Shown: positions 27,681-35,700, numbered from the stretch's first letter. The stretch: 64,000 nucleotides of DNA from Bacteroidota bacterium (GCA_017303905.1 JAFLBH010000002.1:310001-374000); one strand, 5' to 3'. Numbers and translations: made by a program. The notes: generated by a model from the sequence alone, not told the origin.

Positions 27681-28988
27681 ATGACAAACATCCTTGTTAT
27701 TTACCTACTTGAGAGTTCATTATGCCTATTACTCTTTGTAGCAACATACAGACTTTTGATATGTAATCTTACACACTTCTCATGGATGAGATTTTATCTT
27801 ATTTGTAGTCTGACTTTAAGTTTAGTATTACCATTAATCATTATTCCAATTCAATGGGATACTCATATATTCACAAAAGAGTCAATATCAAATGTACTTC
27901 AATTGCCAACAAAGACATCAGACACATATATTAACAATCCTACTCAGACCAATTTAGTAAATACAACTCCGCAATTTACAACCCAAATAATACTGTTATA
28001 TTTCGTCCTAATCATTTACACTACAGGAGTTGCTTTTAAATTATATTCATTTTTAAAGAATTTGAATAACATCCTTAGCTTCATAAGGAAAAATCCTAAA
28101 GTTAAAGAAGCGAATTATTGGATAGTTAATTTAAAAAATGAAGTGCCTGCTTTTTCCTTCTTTAATTATATTTTTATTAATAGTAATTACAAAAGTCTTT
28201 CTGCTCTAGAATTGCTGCTTATTAAAAATCATGAGATAGTGCATATTAAACAATATCATACACTTGATCTTATCTTTTTTGAATTAGCAGGCATAGTCTT
28301 TTGGTTCAACCCATTAATGGGTTATTTAAAAAAATCCATACAAGAAATTCATGAATATATAGTTGATGAAAGGATTGCAGGTCATGGAGAAAACAAAAAA
28401 GTTTATGCCCGTTTACTATTAAACTTAGCATCAGACGGTAAAGTGTTTGATCTATCCACAAATTTTACTGGTGAACATATTAAACGCAGGATTTTGATGA
28501 TAGCAAAGCAGAGGACTTCTGCAAAACATAAGCTTTTATTCACTGTTCTTATTCCAATTACATCAATTCTGCTATTATCTTTCTCTTATCTTGAAAGATC
28601 TAAGTCGCTTACTCATAGAAATACCCAATCAAAAACGTCGTCGGCTAATCATTTAGAATTAATAAAATACTGTGGCGTTTATCTTCCATCCAAACCTGGT
28701 CCCGTTAACTTAGAAATAAAAATTAAGAACAACTCATTAGTGACTTACTTGGTTTTGGTGGAGCTTGAAAAAAAATCGATTGCCGGAATTCCATGGACGC
28801 AAGATCCGGCAAGTTGGACAAAAGAACTACAATATGTCTCAGACCACAAATTTGCTGACTCTACCCTTTATAAAAACGCCAACACTATCGAGTTTGTTCT
28901 AGATAATAAAAATGATGTAACAGGATGCCTTTTTACCCATCGAGAAGGCCTTAATTTTGTAACTCACGAATTTAAAAAGAAAAATTAG
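27681..28988 (+). CDS. M56 (BlaR1/MecR1-like) membrane metallopeptidase
   Basis: 435 residues. Transmembrane helices lie near residues 6-28, 36-58, 105-125 and 290-308. The zinc site HEIVH (in IKNHEIVHIKQYHTLD) and the downstream Glu in EIHEYIVDE match the M56 family, whose members cleave a BlaI-type repressor after sensing an outside signal. The usual penicillin-binding C-terminal domain is absent. Instead, residues about 325-435 form a beta-rich module with KYCGVYLPS near its start, resembling small lipocalin-like or DUF3471-type domains. The partner BlaI repressor follows 33 bp later. The signal is unlikely to be a beta-lactam; what it is cannot be read from sequence. Confidence 0.85.
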   Translation: MTNILVIYLLESSLCLLLFVATYRLLICNLTHFSWMRFYLICSLTLSLVLPLIIIPIQWDTHIFTKESISNVLQLPTKTSDTYINNPTQTNLVNTTPQFTTQIILLYFVLIIYTTGVAFKLYSFLKNLNNILSFIRKNPKVKEANYWIVNLKNEVPAFSFFNYIFINSNYKSLSALELLLIKNHEIVHIKQYHTLDLIFFELAGIVFWFNPLMGYLKKSIQEIHEYIVDERIAGHGENKKVYARLLLNLASDGKVFDLSTNFTGEHIKRRILMIAKQRTSAKHKLLFTVLIPITSILLLSFSYLERSKSLTHRNTQSKTSSANHLELIKYCGVYLPSKPGPVNLEIKIKNNSLVTYLVLVELEKKSIAGIPWTQDPASWTKELQYVSDHKFADSTLYKNANTIEFVLDNKNDVTGCLFTHREGLNFVTHEFKKKN

Positions 28989-29021
28989 TATCTCAATACG
29001 ATCAAAAAAACACCAATAACT

Positions 29022-29384
29022 ATGGAAGAACTAACAAAAGCGGAAGAACGGGTCATGCTAATAATTTGGAAACTGCAAAAAGCGTTTGTAAAAGATATAC
29101 TAGCTGATATTGATGACGAACCAAAACCTCCATATAATACAATCTCGTCCGTAGCAAGAATTTTGGCTAGTAAAGGTTATCTCAAGTATAATAGTTACGG
29201 AAAAACATATGAATATTATCCGGCAATTTCTAAATCCGAATACAGGAAATTGAAAGTAAAAAAAATGCTATCTGGTTATTTTAGTGACTCTCCATCGACA
29301 CTTCTATCCTTTATGATTAATGAAGAAAAACTCAATAAGAAGGAAATTGAGAAAATGAAAGAGATAATAAAACAAATAAAATAA
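29022..29384 (+). CDS. BlaI/MecI/CopY family repressor
   Basis: 120 residues. Winged-helix N-terminus (LTKAEERVMLIIWKLQKAFVKDIL, then PYNTISSVARILASKGYLKY) as in BlaI/MecI, and a C-terminal dimerisation helix pair. BlaI-type repressors bind as dimers and are cut by the partner M56 protease, here encoded just upstream. The order protease-then-repressor is the reverse of the Staphylococcus bla operon. No target operator could be identified. Confidence 0.88.
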   Translation: MEELTKAEERVMLIIWKLQKAFVKDILADIDDEPKPPYNTISSVARILASKGYLKYNSYGKTYEYYPAISKSEYRKLKVKKMLSGYFSDSPSTLLSFMINEEKLNKKEIEKMKEIIKQIK

Positions 29385-29758
29385 ACCAGAAATATGTGTG
29401 GTAAATTTTTTTGTGCCACACAAACCAATAAAAGTAGTCTGGTGCCATTGGGCGGACACGGGTTATCGCTTCAGCCGCAAAGCCTGCTGCGCAGACAGAA
29501 ATATTTGTTGCGGCTTTCGCTAAAAAACATTTATCTTTAAATATAGTTTTTCGGGTATAGACTGTTGACGGCAATAAGCCGCACATCGTAAATCCGGGGA
29601 ACGTTATAGCCAATGCAGCGGCACGAAGACTAGATTCTAACAGAATCAACAAGTTTTCAACATTTTAAGGGTATTCAAATCACTGACAATCAATTTGTTT
29701 ACATTTGCTTACCTTATTGACAAGGTGAGCAACTAACAACTTATTAACAAAAGTTAAA
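29385..29758. other. Gene-free structured spacer before the Doc operon
   Basis: 374 bp without a credible ORF. It holds several inverted repeats: TGTGTGG/CCACACA (29395-29401 and 29416-29422, a possible terminator for blaI), AGCCGCAA/TTGCGGCT (29473-29480 and 29508-29515) enclosing CTGCGCAG, and GATTCT-AAC-AGAATC (29633-29647). The middle 200 bp is visibly richer in G+C than its surroundings. It may be a remnant of a mobile cassette, but no integrase or attachment site can be shown. The last 60 bp are the toxin-antitoxin promoter. Confidence 0.5.
29700..29730 (+). promoter_or_regulatory. Promoter and operator of the Doc toxin-antitoxin operon
   Basis: The -7 box TACATTTG (29700-29707) is followed immediately by the inverted repeat GCTTACCTT-ATTGAC-AAGGTGAGC (29707-29730; 9-bp arms, one mismatch) covering the likely transcription start. 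This is the layout expected for autoregulation by a DNA-binding antitoxin. Confidence 0.6.
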
Positions 29759-30760
29759 ATGAAAGATTTGACAGTATCGCCTATAGACAGGCAAAATATT
29801 TTAAATAATCCTGAGGCTGTTACAAATATACAAAAATATTTAGGAGTAGCCGGAATGCTATTCCAAGGTGAATATAGATTTACTAAAGAACAAATCGCAG
29901 AATTCTATGGTGTCGACACTAGCACAATAGACTCATATTTGACAAAATATGAAAATGAATTGCGACATAATGGATACGAACTATTCAAAGGAACAAGCTT
30001 AAAAGACTTCAAAAAAGAATTTGGCGGAATACTTAACCTGCCAGCTAAAACTACTCAACTGGGCGTCTTCAATTTTCGTGCTTTTCTCAATTTCGGAATG
30101 TTGCTGGTTGAAAGCGAAATGGCGAAAGCAATTCGTAGCAAAATGTTAGACATTGTTCTAGATACACTAAATCAAAAGTTAGGCGGCTCAACTAAGTACA
30201 TTAATCAACGAGATGAGGACTTTTTTCATAGCATGTTAAAAGAGCCGCATTATCGAAAAGAATTCACCACAGCATTACATCAATATATTGAAATGGGCAA
30301 TTATAAATACGCCTATTTCACTGATGAAATATACAAGTGCATATTCCTTGAAAATGCAAAAGAATACAAACAAATACTCATGCTCGAAGAAAGCGAAAAT
30401 GTTAGAGACACAATGTATTCTGAAATTCTTAATCTAATTGCTTCTTTTGAAACTGGTCTTGCACATGAAATGGAACTCAGGTATAAAGAGCTTGGGAGAA
30501 AACTTTCCAAACATGAAATGGATGAATTGTTGAAGAAGTTCTCTGATCATCCACTACACAAACCACATATTGAAAACGCTCGAACAAAAATGGCCACTCG
30601 TGATTATGGGTTCAGACAAGCCCTTCATGATAATTTAAAAAATTATATCAGCAGTATAGACCTCTCGGACTATCAAAGATTCCTTGGAGAAAAAAGCAAA
30701 ACACTCAATGAAAGAATTGACGAGAATATTGATGTGTTTAAAAGATTAAAAGATAGATAG
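29759..30760 (+). CDS. RhuM-like DNA-binding protein, probable antitoxin partner of Doc
   Basis: 333 residues. The N-terminal third carries a helix-turn-helix-like segment (RFTKEQIAEFYGVDTSTIDSYL, then ENELRHNGYELFKG), resembling the DNA-binding start of Virulence-RhuM and related proteins. The rest is charged and helical with no motif I can name. It ends 1 bp before the Doc-type toxin gene, so the two form an operon. It is far larger than Phd (about 70 residues), the usual Doc antitoxin, and may do more than neutralise. An inverted repeat covers its promoter. Confidence 0.65.
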   Translation: MKDLTVSPIDRQNILNNPEAVTNIQKYLGVAGMLFQGEYRFTKEQIAEFYGVDTSTIDSYLTKYENELRHNGYELFKGTSLKDFKKEFGGILNLPAKTTQLGVFNFRAFLNFGMLLVESEMAKAIRSKMLDIVLDTLNQKLGGSTKYINQRDEDFFHSMLKEPHYRKEFTTALHQYIEMGNYKYAYFTDEIYKCIFLENAKEYKQILMLEESENVRDTMYSEILNLIASFETGLAHEMELRYKELGRKLSKHEMDELLKKFSDHPLHKPHIENARTKMATRDYGFRQALHDNLKNYISSIDLSDYQRFLGEKSKTLNERIDENIDVFKRLKDR

Positions 30761-30761
30761 C

Positions 30762-31187
30762 ATGGTATATTTCGATACAAACCATGCGGTCCAGGTGCAT
30801 GATGACATAATTGAAAAATCAGGAGGAAATTCTGGCGCTTTGAATATCGGACTTTTGGATAGCGTTTTGGAACATATACAAAATGACGATTACTATCCAA
30901 ATATAGAAGACAAAATCACACATCTATTTTACTCAATAAATAAAAATCATGCTTTTAATGACGGCAATAAAAGATCATCAATTGCATTATCAGCATATTT
31001 CATGGAAATTAACGGTCTAGGTTTTGAAGTAAATAGATTTTTGATTGAAATGGAAAACATTGCGGTAGACGTGGCCGACAATAGAATTGATAAAGGCTTG
31101 CTAGCTGAAATTGTTTATTCCATAATCTACGAAAGCGACTTTAGCGAAGAATTAAAACTTAAATTAATCTCTGCTAAAACTACTTGA
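30762..31187 (+). CDS. doc: Doc (death-on-curing) Fic-fold toxin
   Basis: 141 residues, close to the 126 of phage P1 Doc. The full Fic/Doc active-site motif HAFNDGNKRSS is present near residue 64, and the preceding helices (LGLLDSVLEH-like, THLFYSINKNHAF) fit the family. Doc toxins phosphorylate elongation factor Tu and stop translation. The motif has Lys after Asn (GNKR), the Doc kinase form, rather than the GNGR of AMP-transferring Fic proteins. It pairs with the large DNA-binding protein immediately upstream. Confidence 0.85.
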   Translation: MVYFDTNHAVQVHDDIIEKSGGNSGALNIGLLDSVLEHIQNDDYYPNIEDKITHLFYSINKNHAFNDGNKRSSIALSAYFMEINGLGFEVNRFLIEMENIAVDVADNRIDKGLLAEIVYSIIYESDFSEELKLKLISAKTT

Positions 31188-31258
31188 CTTATAAATACAC
31201 TGGATATAACATCAGCTAGGCGATAAACCCTAAAATAATAATACAATAAAATCTTACC

Positions 31259-31333
31259 ATGAGCTTCTTCGATAAAATATATGACCTTATTTCATGGATT
31301 AAAATCTTTTTATCTCCCTTTATTAGTTTTTAG
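31259..31333 (+). CDS. 24-residue hydrophobic micro-ORF upstream of the barstar gene
   Basis: ATG to TAG encodes 24 residues: an amphipathic start (MSFFDKIYDL) and a membrane-like end (ISWIKIFLSPFISF). The segment DLISWIKIFLSP resembles EVINWLKIFASP at the start of the first membrane helix of the barstar protein encoded 22 bp downstream, and the DNA is also similar. It could be a real small membrane peptide, a leader peptide, or the stub of a decayed duplicate. Nothing else proves translation. Confidence 0.4.
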   Translation: MSFFDKIYDLISWIKIFLSPFISF

Positions 31334-31355
31334 GTAATATCAATAGTGCAAAACA

Positions 31356-31913
31356 ATGACACAAAAAACCATAGACCTTGGTGGCATTAAATCAAGTTTA
31401 GACTTTCATAATAAACTATCTGCAGAATTAAATTTCCCATCGTATTATGGTAAAAATTGGGATGCATTTTGGGACATGATTTCAAATTCAGTTGACCTAC
31501 CAAATGTTATTAGATTTACAAATTGTGGGCATGCCAAAAAGGTGTTACCTAAAGATTGGTTAAAATTTCAACAATGCTTTTACGATTTAAAAAATCAATA
31601 CCCAAATATCAAATGCGATGCAGTCTTTGTTGCAGGCAACGGTAATAAAAATCCATTAGATGATGTTTTTGAGGTTATAAATTGGTTAAAAATATTTGCT
31701 TCACCTGTAATTATTGGAGTAATAATATCAACTTTAATTTGGTTCAATTCCGAGTCTATTTACGTCAGGTTAATGAGCGTACTTATTTTAGTACTAAGCA
31801 TTGTTATCGGTATATACTTTGCTGAATCAATACGAAGAACAGAAGGCACACAGGAATTCATGGCCACCATTTACCGCACACCTGAATTGGATAAGGAAGA
31901 GGGAATTAAATAA
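31356..31913 (+). CDS. Barstar-family protein with two C-terminal membrane helices
   Basis: 185 residues. Residues 1-100 match the barstar (barnase inhibitor) fold: FHNKLSAELNFPSYYGKNWDAFWDMI is the family's conserved helix and loop, with the Tyr, Gly, Asn, Trp and Asp that form the RNase-binding face. Residues about 109-131 and 136-157 are two hydrophobic helices, followed by a charged cytoplasmic tail. Free barstar is about 90 residues and soluble; membrane anchoring is unusual. No barnase-like RNase gene is visible nearby. It may hold an immunity protein at the inner membrane, next to incoming toxin; that is inference. Confidence 0.75.
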   Translation: MTQKTIDLGGIKSSLDFHNKLSAELNFPSYYGKNWDAFWDMISNSVDLPNVIRFTNCGHAKKVLPKDWLKFQQCFYDLKNQYPNIKCDAVFVAGNGNKNPLDDVFEVINWLKIFASPVIIGVIISTLIWFNSESIYVRLMSVLILVLSIVIGIYFAESIRRTEGTQEFMATIYRTPELDKEEGIK

Positions 31914-31934
31914 GTCTATCGCTCAAAAAATATA

Positions 31935-31974
31935 TTTGGACATTTAGATTTTATGTAATAACTTTGTAATTACA
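31935..31974 (+). promoter_or_regulatory. Promoter with operator for mazEF
   Basis: TTTG (31935-31938), 20 bp, then TAACTTTG (31959-31966) form a good Bacteroidota promoter. The inverted repeat TGTAAT-N9-ATTACA (31954-31959 and 31969-31974) overlaps the -7 box, fitting autorepression by MazE or MazEF. Confidence 0.6.
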
Positions 31975-31988
31975 TTCATATACATCTA

Positions 31989-32234
31989 ATGGACGTTTCA
32001 TTAATATCTATAGGTAATTCAAAAGGCATTCGCCTTTCTAAGACCATTCTTGAAAAATATAACATTCAAGATACAATTGAATTGGTTCTTGAAAAAGGTT
32101 ATATCATTCTGAAACCAAAAACAAAAGCAAGAAAAGGCTGGGATAAGGCTTTTAAAAAAATGCATGAGAACGGTGATGATAAGCTAATTATTTCTGATGT
32201 ATTTAAAGACGAAGATTTCGAAGAATGGAGTTAA
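31989..32234 (+). CDS. mazE: MazE-like antitoxin (AbrB/SpoVT fold)
   Basis: 81 residues. The N-terminal swapped-hairpin AbrB DNA-binding domain is clear (LISIGNSKGIRLSKTILEKYNI, then IELVLEKGYIILKP). The C-terminal tail, with GWDKAFKKMHENGDD and DFEEWS, is acidic and is the part that wraps the toxin. It overlaps mazF by 10 bases, the classic coupled arrangement. Confidence 0.88.
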   Translation: MDVSLISIGNSKGIRLSKTILEKYNIQDTIELVLEKGYIILKPKTKARKGWDKAFKKMHENGDDKLIISDVFKDEDFEEWS

Positions 32235-32548
32235 AACAATATCAAATTGTGTTGGTTAATCTCGATCCCACAATTGGCAGTGAAATGAAAAAAACTCGCC
32301 CTTGTATCATTATCTCACCGGATGAAATGAATAAATACCTTCAGACAATTGTTATTGCGCCAATGACAAGTAATTCGAAAAGCTATCCGACAAGAGTTCC
32401 GGTTAAACATAATAAAACAAAAGGCTGGGTGGTTCTTGATCAAATAAGGACTATCGACCGACAACGTATTGTAAAAGTTCTGGACAAGCTTTCAGAAAAA
32501 GAAATTTACGAGGTTAAGACCACTATTCACGAGACCTACGTTGCATAA
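32225..32548 (+). CDS. mazF: MazF/PemK-type mRNA interferase toxin
   Basis: 107 residues. PemK/MazF beta-barrel: QIVLVNLDPTIGSEMKKTRPCIIISPDEMN includes the Arg-Pro and the loop next to the active site, then VIAPMTSNSKSYPTRVP with the conserved Thr, and GWVVLDQIRTIDRQRI. MazF enzymes cut single-stranded mRNA at short sequences. It is translated from within the last codons of mazE, so the antitoxin is made first. Confidence 0.9.
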   Translation: MELKQYQIVLVNLDPTIGSEMKKTRPCIIISPDEMNKYLQTIVIAPMTSNSKSYPTRVPVKHNKTKGWVVLDQIRTIDRQRIVKVLDKLSEKEIYEVKTTIHETYVA

Positions 32549-32590
32549 AACAAGAGACTCGCAACAAGACACAAAAAAAATCACTTAAAA

Positions 32591-33370
32591 TTAAATAATT
32601 CTCTTGATGACTCTTAACATGTGAGAGTACTTTTTATTTTCTGAATGAAAAATGCCGTAATGATCAAATCTGTCAATTCTTACTTGTCCCGATGCGTGAA
32701 TGATGCGTTGATTGTCGAGTAATATTCCCACGTGGATGATTTTTCCTTCCTCATTATCGAAGAAAGCTAAATCACCGGCTTCCGCTTCTTCCACAAAACT
32801 TAAAGGATGTCCTAATTCAGCTTGTTGGTAGGCGTCTCTCGGTAATTTATACCCATTGAGTTTGTACACCAATTGTGTGAAGCCCGAGCAATCAATGCCA
32901 AATACACTTCTTCCACCCCATAAATAAGGCGCGTTTAAAAATAAGTGTGCGCTTGCAAGAATATCTTTGGCTTCTTTTTTATAAGATGAATTGGTAGAGC
33001 TCCCGTCAAACGAAAAAACTGTATTCTCCACTTTGCATTCTCCATTTAAAAACGAAGGCAAGGTAGCGCCGATGGGAATCGGAAAAGTGAGTCCCGAATT
33101 TTTATTGGTAATTAACTGCATTAACTCGGTGGTCACAATCGGCGTTTGCAAATCGAGTAATTTGAAAGTTGCTTCAGAAATTTTGGTGTGTTGCTTTTTA
33201 TTAATCCAGCATTCGTATTTATCGTAAGCGGTAACAATCTGCACCCAATCTTCGGTTTGTTCCTTTACGCTGTAATGTTCCCCAAATAAAAGCTGCGTTA
33301 CCATTTCGCTGGTATTAGAAGCTTCCTTACGGCAAGGCACCACACTTAATAAACAAACACCGAAATACAT
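32591..33370 (-). CDS. NlpC/P60 cell-wall endopeptidase
   Basis: 259 residues. The N-terminal half carries one or two SH3-like segments (residues about 20-110). The C-terminal papain-like NlpC/P60 domain has the catalytic Cys in GRSVFGIDCSGFTQ, His in KIIHVGILL and the third polar residue, His, in RIIHASGQ. It hydrolyses D-Glu to diamino-acid bonds in peptidoglycan stem peptides. The hydrophobic N-terminus (MYFGVCLLSVVPC) is short and the export signal is uncertain. It is convergent with mazF. Confidence 0.88.
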   Translation of the reverse strand: MYFGVCLLSVVPCRKEASNTSEMVTQLLFGEHYSVKEQTEDWVQIVTAYDKYECWINKKQHTKISEATFKLLDLQTPIVTTELMQLITNKNSGLTFPIPIGATLPSFLNGECKVENTVFSFDGSSTNSSYKKEAKDILASAHLFLNAPYLWGGRSVFGIDCSGFTQLVYKLNGYKLPRDAYQQAELGHPLSFVEEAEAGDLAFFDNEEGKIIHVGILLDNQRIIHASGQVRIDRFDHYGIFHSENKKYSHMLRVIKRII

Positions 33371-33413
33371 GGTACTAAGATAAGTTTTTAGATAAAGATT
33401 TCAAATTAAAGGG

Positions 33414-33665
33414 TTAGCCACTGATTACACGGATTTTCACGTATGTTGTTTGAGGAAATATTAGCCACTAATGACACGAATCAAACTAATCTGTGTTAGT
33501 TAGTAAATCCAATAATTAACTTCTGTGAAAATCTGCGTTATCCGCGGGAAAATAAAGAACAGATTCCTCCCTTCGGTCGGAAAGACAAATCACAGCGAAT
33601 GTCATGTCGTCCCGATAACTATCGGTAGTAGTCGAGACATCTTATTAGCCACGAATTTCACGGAT
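33414..33665. repeat. Three copies of a 21-bp TTAGCCAC...CACGGAT element
   Basis: Copies at 33414-33434, 33461-33481 and 33645-33665, all in the same orientation, differing at 3-6 positions. Confidence 0.6.
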
Positions 33666-33740
33666 GGACACAAAACTATACGCATAATTTAGCGGTTATA
33701 TAAATTGACTTCTGCGAAAATCTGCGTTATCCGCGGGAAA
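33519..33740. repeat. Two copies of a 33-bp direct repeat
   Basis: 33519-33551 and 33708-33740 differ by one base. Each runs from ACTTCTG to TTATCCGCGGGAAA and contains the palindrome CCGCGG. They flank the third copy of the 21-bp element. Confidence 0.75.
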
Positions 33741-33748
33741 TATAAAAC

Positions 33749-33785
33749 AAAAAGACCTGCAGAATTACTCCACAGGCCTTTTCTC
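33749..33785 (-). terminator. Probable terminator of the thiolase gene
   Basis: AAAAGaCCTG (33750-33759) pairs with CAGGcCTTTT (33773-33782) with one mismatch; A and T runs flank the stem. It lies 25 bp past the thiolase stop. Confidence 0.55.
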
Positions 33786-33809
33786 GTTGTTTGTGTTTGT
33801 TTGTGTTTA

Positions 33810-34988
33810 TTATTGTAAGTTCTCGATGACAACTGCTGAAGCACCGCCTCCACCGTTACAAATTCCGGCAGCGCCATACTTCGCTTTGTTTTGTTTTAAT
33901 ACGTTAATTAAAGTCACAATGATACGGCATCCTGAAGAACCTAATGGATGTCCTAATGATACTGCTCCACCGTTTACGTTAACTTTAGAAGGATCGAGCT
34001 TCATGATTTCCATATTCGCTAAACCAACTACAGCAAATGCTTCGTTTAATTCGTAATAAGAAATATCACTCATTTTTAATCCTGCTTTCTCAACTGCACG
34101 TGGTACCGCGATACTTGGCGTAGTTGTAAACCAATCCGGATTTTGTTCAGCATCCGCGTATCCTTTAATTTTTGCCAAAGGTTTAATTCCTAAAGCATCT
34201 GCTTTTTCTTTGCTCATTAAAATAACAGCAGAAGCGCCATCATTCATGGTAGAAGCATTCGCAGCAGTTACAGTTCCGTCTTTAACGAACACCGGTTTTA
34301 AAGCCGCAATTTTTTCGAAGTTTACATTTTTGTATTCTTCATCTTCCGCAAAAAGAACATCTCCCTTTTTTGTTTTAACGGTTAAAGGAATGATCTCATC
34401 ATTAAATTTTCCTGCCGACCAAGCTGCTGCTGAACGCTTGTAAGATTCAATTGCAAAAGCATCTTGTTGTTCGCGGGTAATGCTTTTTTCCTTCGCGCAG
34501 ATTTCAGCGCAATTTCCCATTGGGTAATTACCATATACATCTGTTAAACCATCTTTCGCTAAACCATCGATGATTTGTCCGTGACCATATTTTGCGCCCC
34601 AACGGTTGTTCTCTAAATAATAGGGAACCTGGCTCATGCTTTCCATTCCACCTGCTACAACAACATCGTTATCGCCCAACATAATACTTTGCGCGCCTAA
34701 CATAATTGCTTTCATACCTGAAGCACATACTTTATTTACAGTTGTACAATGAACAGTATCAGGTAAGCCTGCAAATTTCGCGGCTTGACGAGCAGGAGCT
34801 TGTCCTAAATTCGCCTGCATAACAGAGCCCATGAATACTTCCGTAACATGTTTCGGATCTAAGTTAATGCGCTCTAATGCACCTTTAATGGCTGCTGCGC
34901 CTAATTTTGTTGCAGGTACACCTGCTAATGTTCCGCCAAACGAACCCATTGGAGTACGAACGGCTGCTACTATATAAACTTCTTTCAT
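33810..34988 (-). CDS. Acetyl-CoA C-acetyltransferase (thiolase)
   Basis: 392 residues, normal for the thiolase II family. The nucleophile Cys lies in NKVCASGMKA (about residue 88), His in LNEAFAVVG and GHPLGSSGCRI (about 348), and the second catalytic Cys in GICNGGGGAS (about 378). It condenses two acetyl-CoA to acetoacetyl-CoA or the reverse; it may serve isoprenoid precursors, ketone-body or fatty-acid routes. It is a single gene with its own terminator. Which physiological direction applies cannot be told from sequence. Confidence 0.93.
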   Translation of the reverse strand: MKEVYIVAAVRTPMGSFGGTLAGVPATKLGAAAIKGALERINLDPKHVTEVFMGSVMQANLGQAPARQAAKFAGLPDTVHCTTVNKVCASGMKAIMLGAQSIMLGDNDVVVAGGMESMSQVPYYLENNRWGAKYGHGQIIDGLAKDGLTDVYGNYPMGNCAEICAKEKSITREQQDAFAIESYKRSAAAWSAGKFNDEIIPLTVKTKKGDVLFAEDEEYKNVNFEKIAALKPVFVKDGTVTAANASTMNDGASAVILMSKEKADALGIKPLAKIKGYADAEQNPDWFTTTPSIAVPRAVEKAGLKMSDISYYELNEAFAVVGLANMEIMKLDPSKVNVNGGAVSLGHPLGSSGCRIIVTLINVLKQNKAKYGAAGICNGGGGASAVVIENLQ

Positions 34989-35160
34989 AATTCTAATATT
35001 TAAACCCTTTTAAAAAGAGCGCACTAATGTAAGGTTTTACTTTAGATATGGTAAAACCCTTAGACGAATTTTGATTAACAAATAAGGGATTTATTAACAC
35101 CATGAGATATTTTAATAACCAGGGAATATTCGTACATTAGATTGCGACAGGCCTTTCAAA

Positions 35161-35670
35161 ATGTTAAAAAATATTCATTTAAAAGTAAGTGCACTTATTC
35201 TGTTTGTTTTGTTTTTAGGATGTAAAAAATATCCTGAAAATGAAATGATAAACTTACGTACCGCTAAACAAAGACTCTGTAATAAAGGCTGGTATTTAAA
35301 TAAATATACTATTAATGGCGATGATCATACTCTGGATGAAGTTACTGTGACATGGGGGGGATTAGGAAGTATGGCGTCTGCAACATGTATACGTAAAAAT
35401 ACAGGATTTGGTTTTGAAACAAGTAAAGACACCTATGACAATAACATGTATGCATTCAAGGCTAAATTTAATTGTGAAGAAGGATGGTTTGGTGACAGAT
35501 GGATATTTTCAAAAAAGAAAAGTCATATAAATCTACAAACCAATTTCTTCCCGAAAATGGCTAGCTACGATTGGATGATTGTAAAATTAACCGATAAAGA
35601 ATTAATAATTGAAAACACAGACTTAAACAATCGAAAATACAGAGCTGAATTGAGTCATACGAAGAATTAA
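35161..35670 (+). CDS. Predicted lipoprotein, unknown function
   Basis: 169 residues. Lipobox region LFLGCKK puts the acylated Cys at about residue 21. The rest has about eight predicted beta-strands, with paired Trp/Cys landmarks (LCNKGWYLNKYTING, NCEEGWFGDRW), a layout seen in lipocalin-like Bacteroidota lipoproteins. No named family is recognised. It lies alone between the divergent thiolase gene and the convergent SpoIIE gene. Confidence 0.65.
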   Translation: MLKNIHLKVSALILFVLFLGCKKYPENEMINLRTAKQRLCNKGWYLNKYTINGDDHTLDEVTVTWGGLGSMASATCIRKNTGFGFETSKDTYDNNMYAFKAKFNCEEGWFGDRWIFSKKKSHINLQTNFFPKMASYDWMIVKLTDKELIIENTDLNNRKYRAELSHTKN

Positions 35671-35700
35671 CAAAAATCTGTAGAGAAATCTATTTGCTAA

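Larger units (their letters stand above)
33371..33809. other. Gene-free spacer made of dispersed repeat fragments
   Basis: 439 bp with no credible gene. It contains three copies of a 21-bp TTAGCCACnnAnnnCACGnAT element, two near-identical 33-bp repeats, a CCGATA-AC-TATCGG hairpin (33612-33625), a segment ATTCCTCCCTTCGGTCGG (33563-33580) and the thiolase terminator. Pieces like these recur in intergenic DNA of many Bacteroidota, from memory. Confidence 0.6.
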
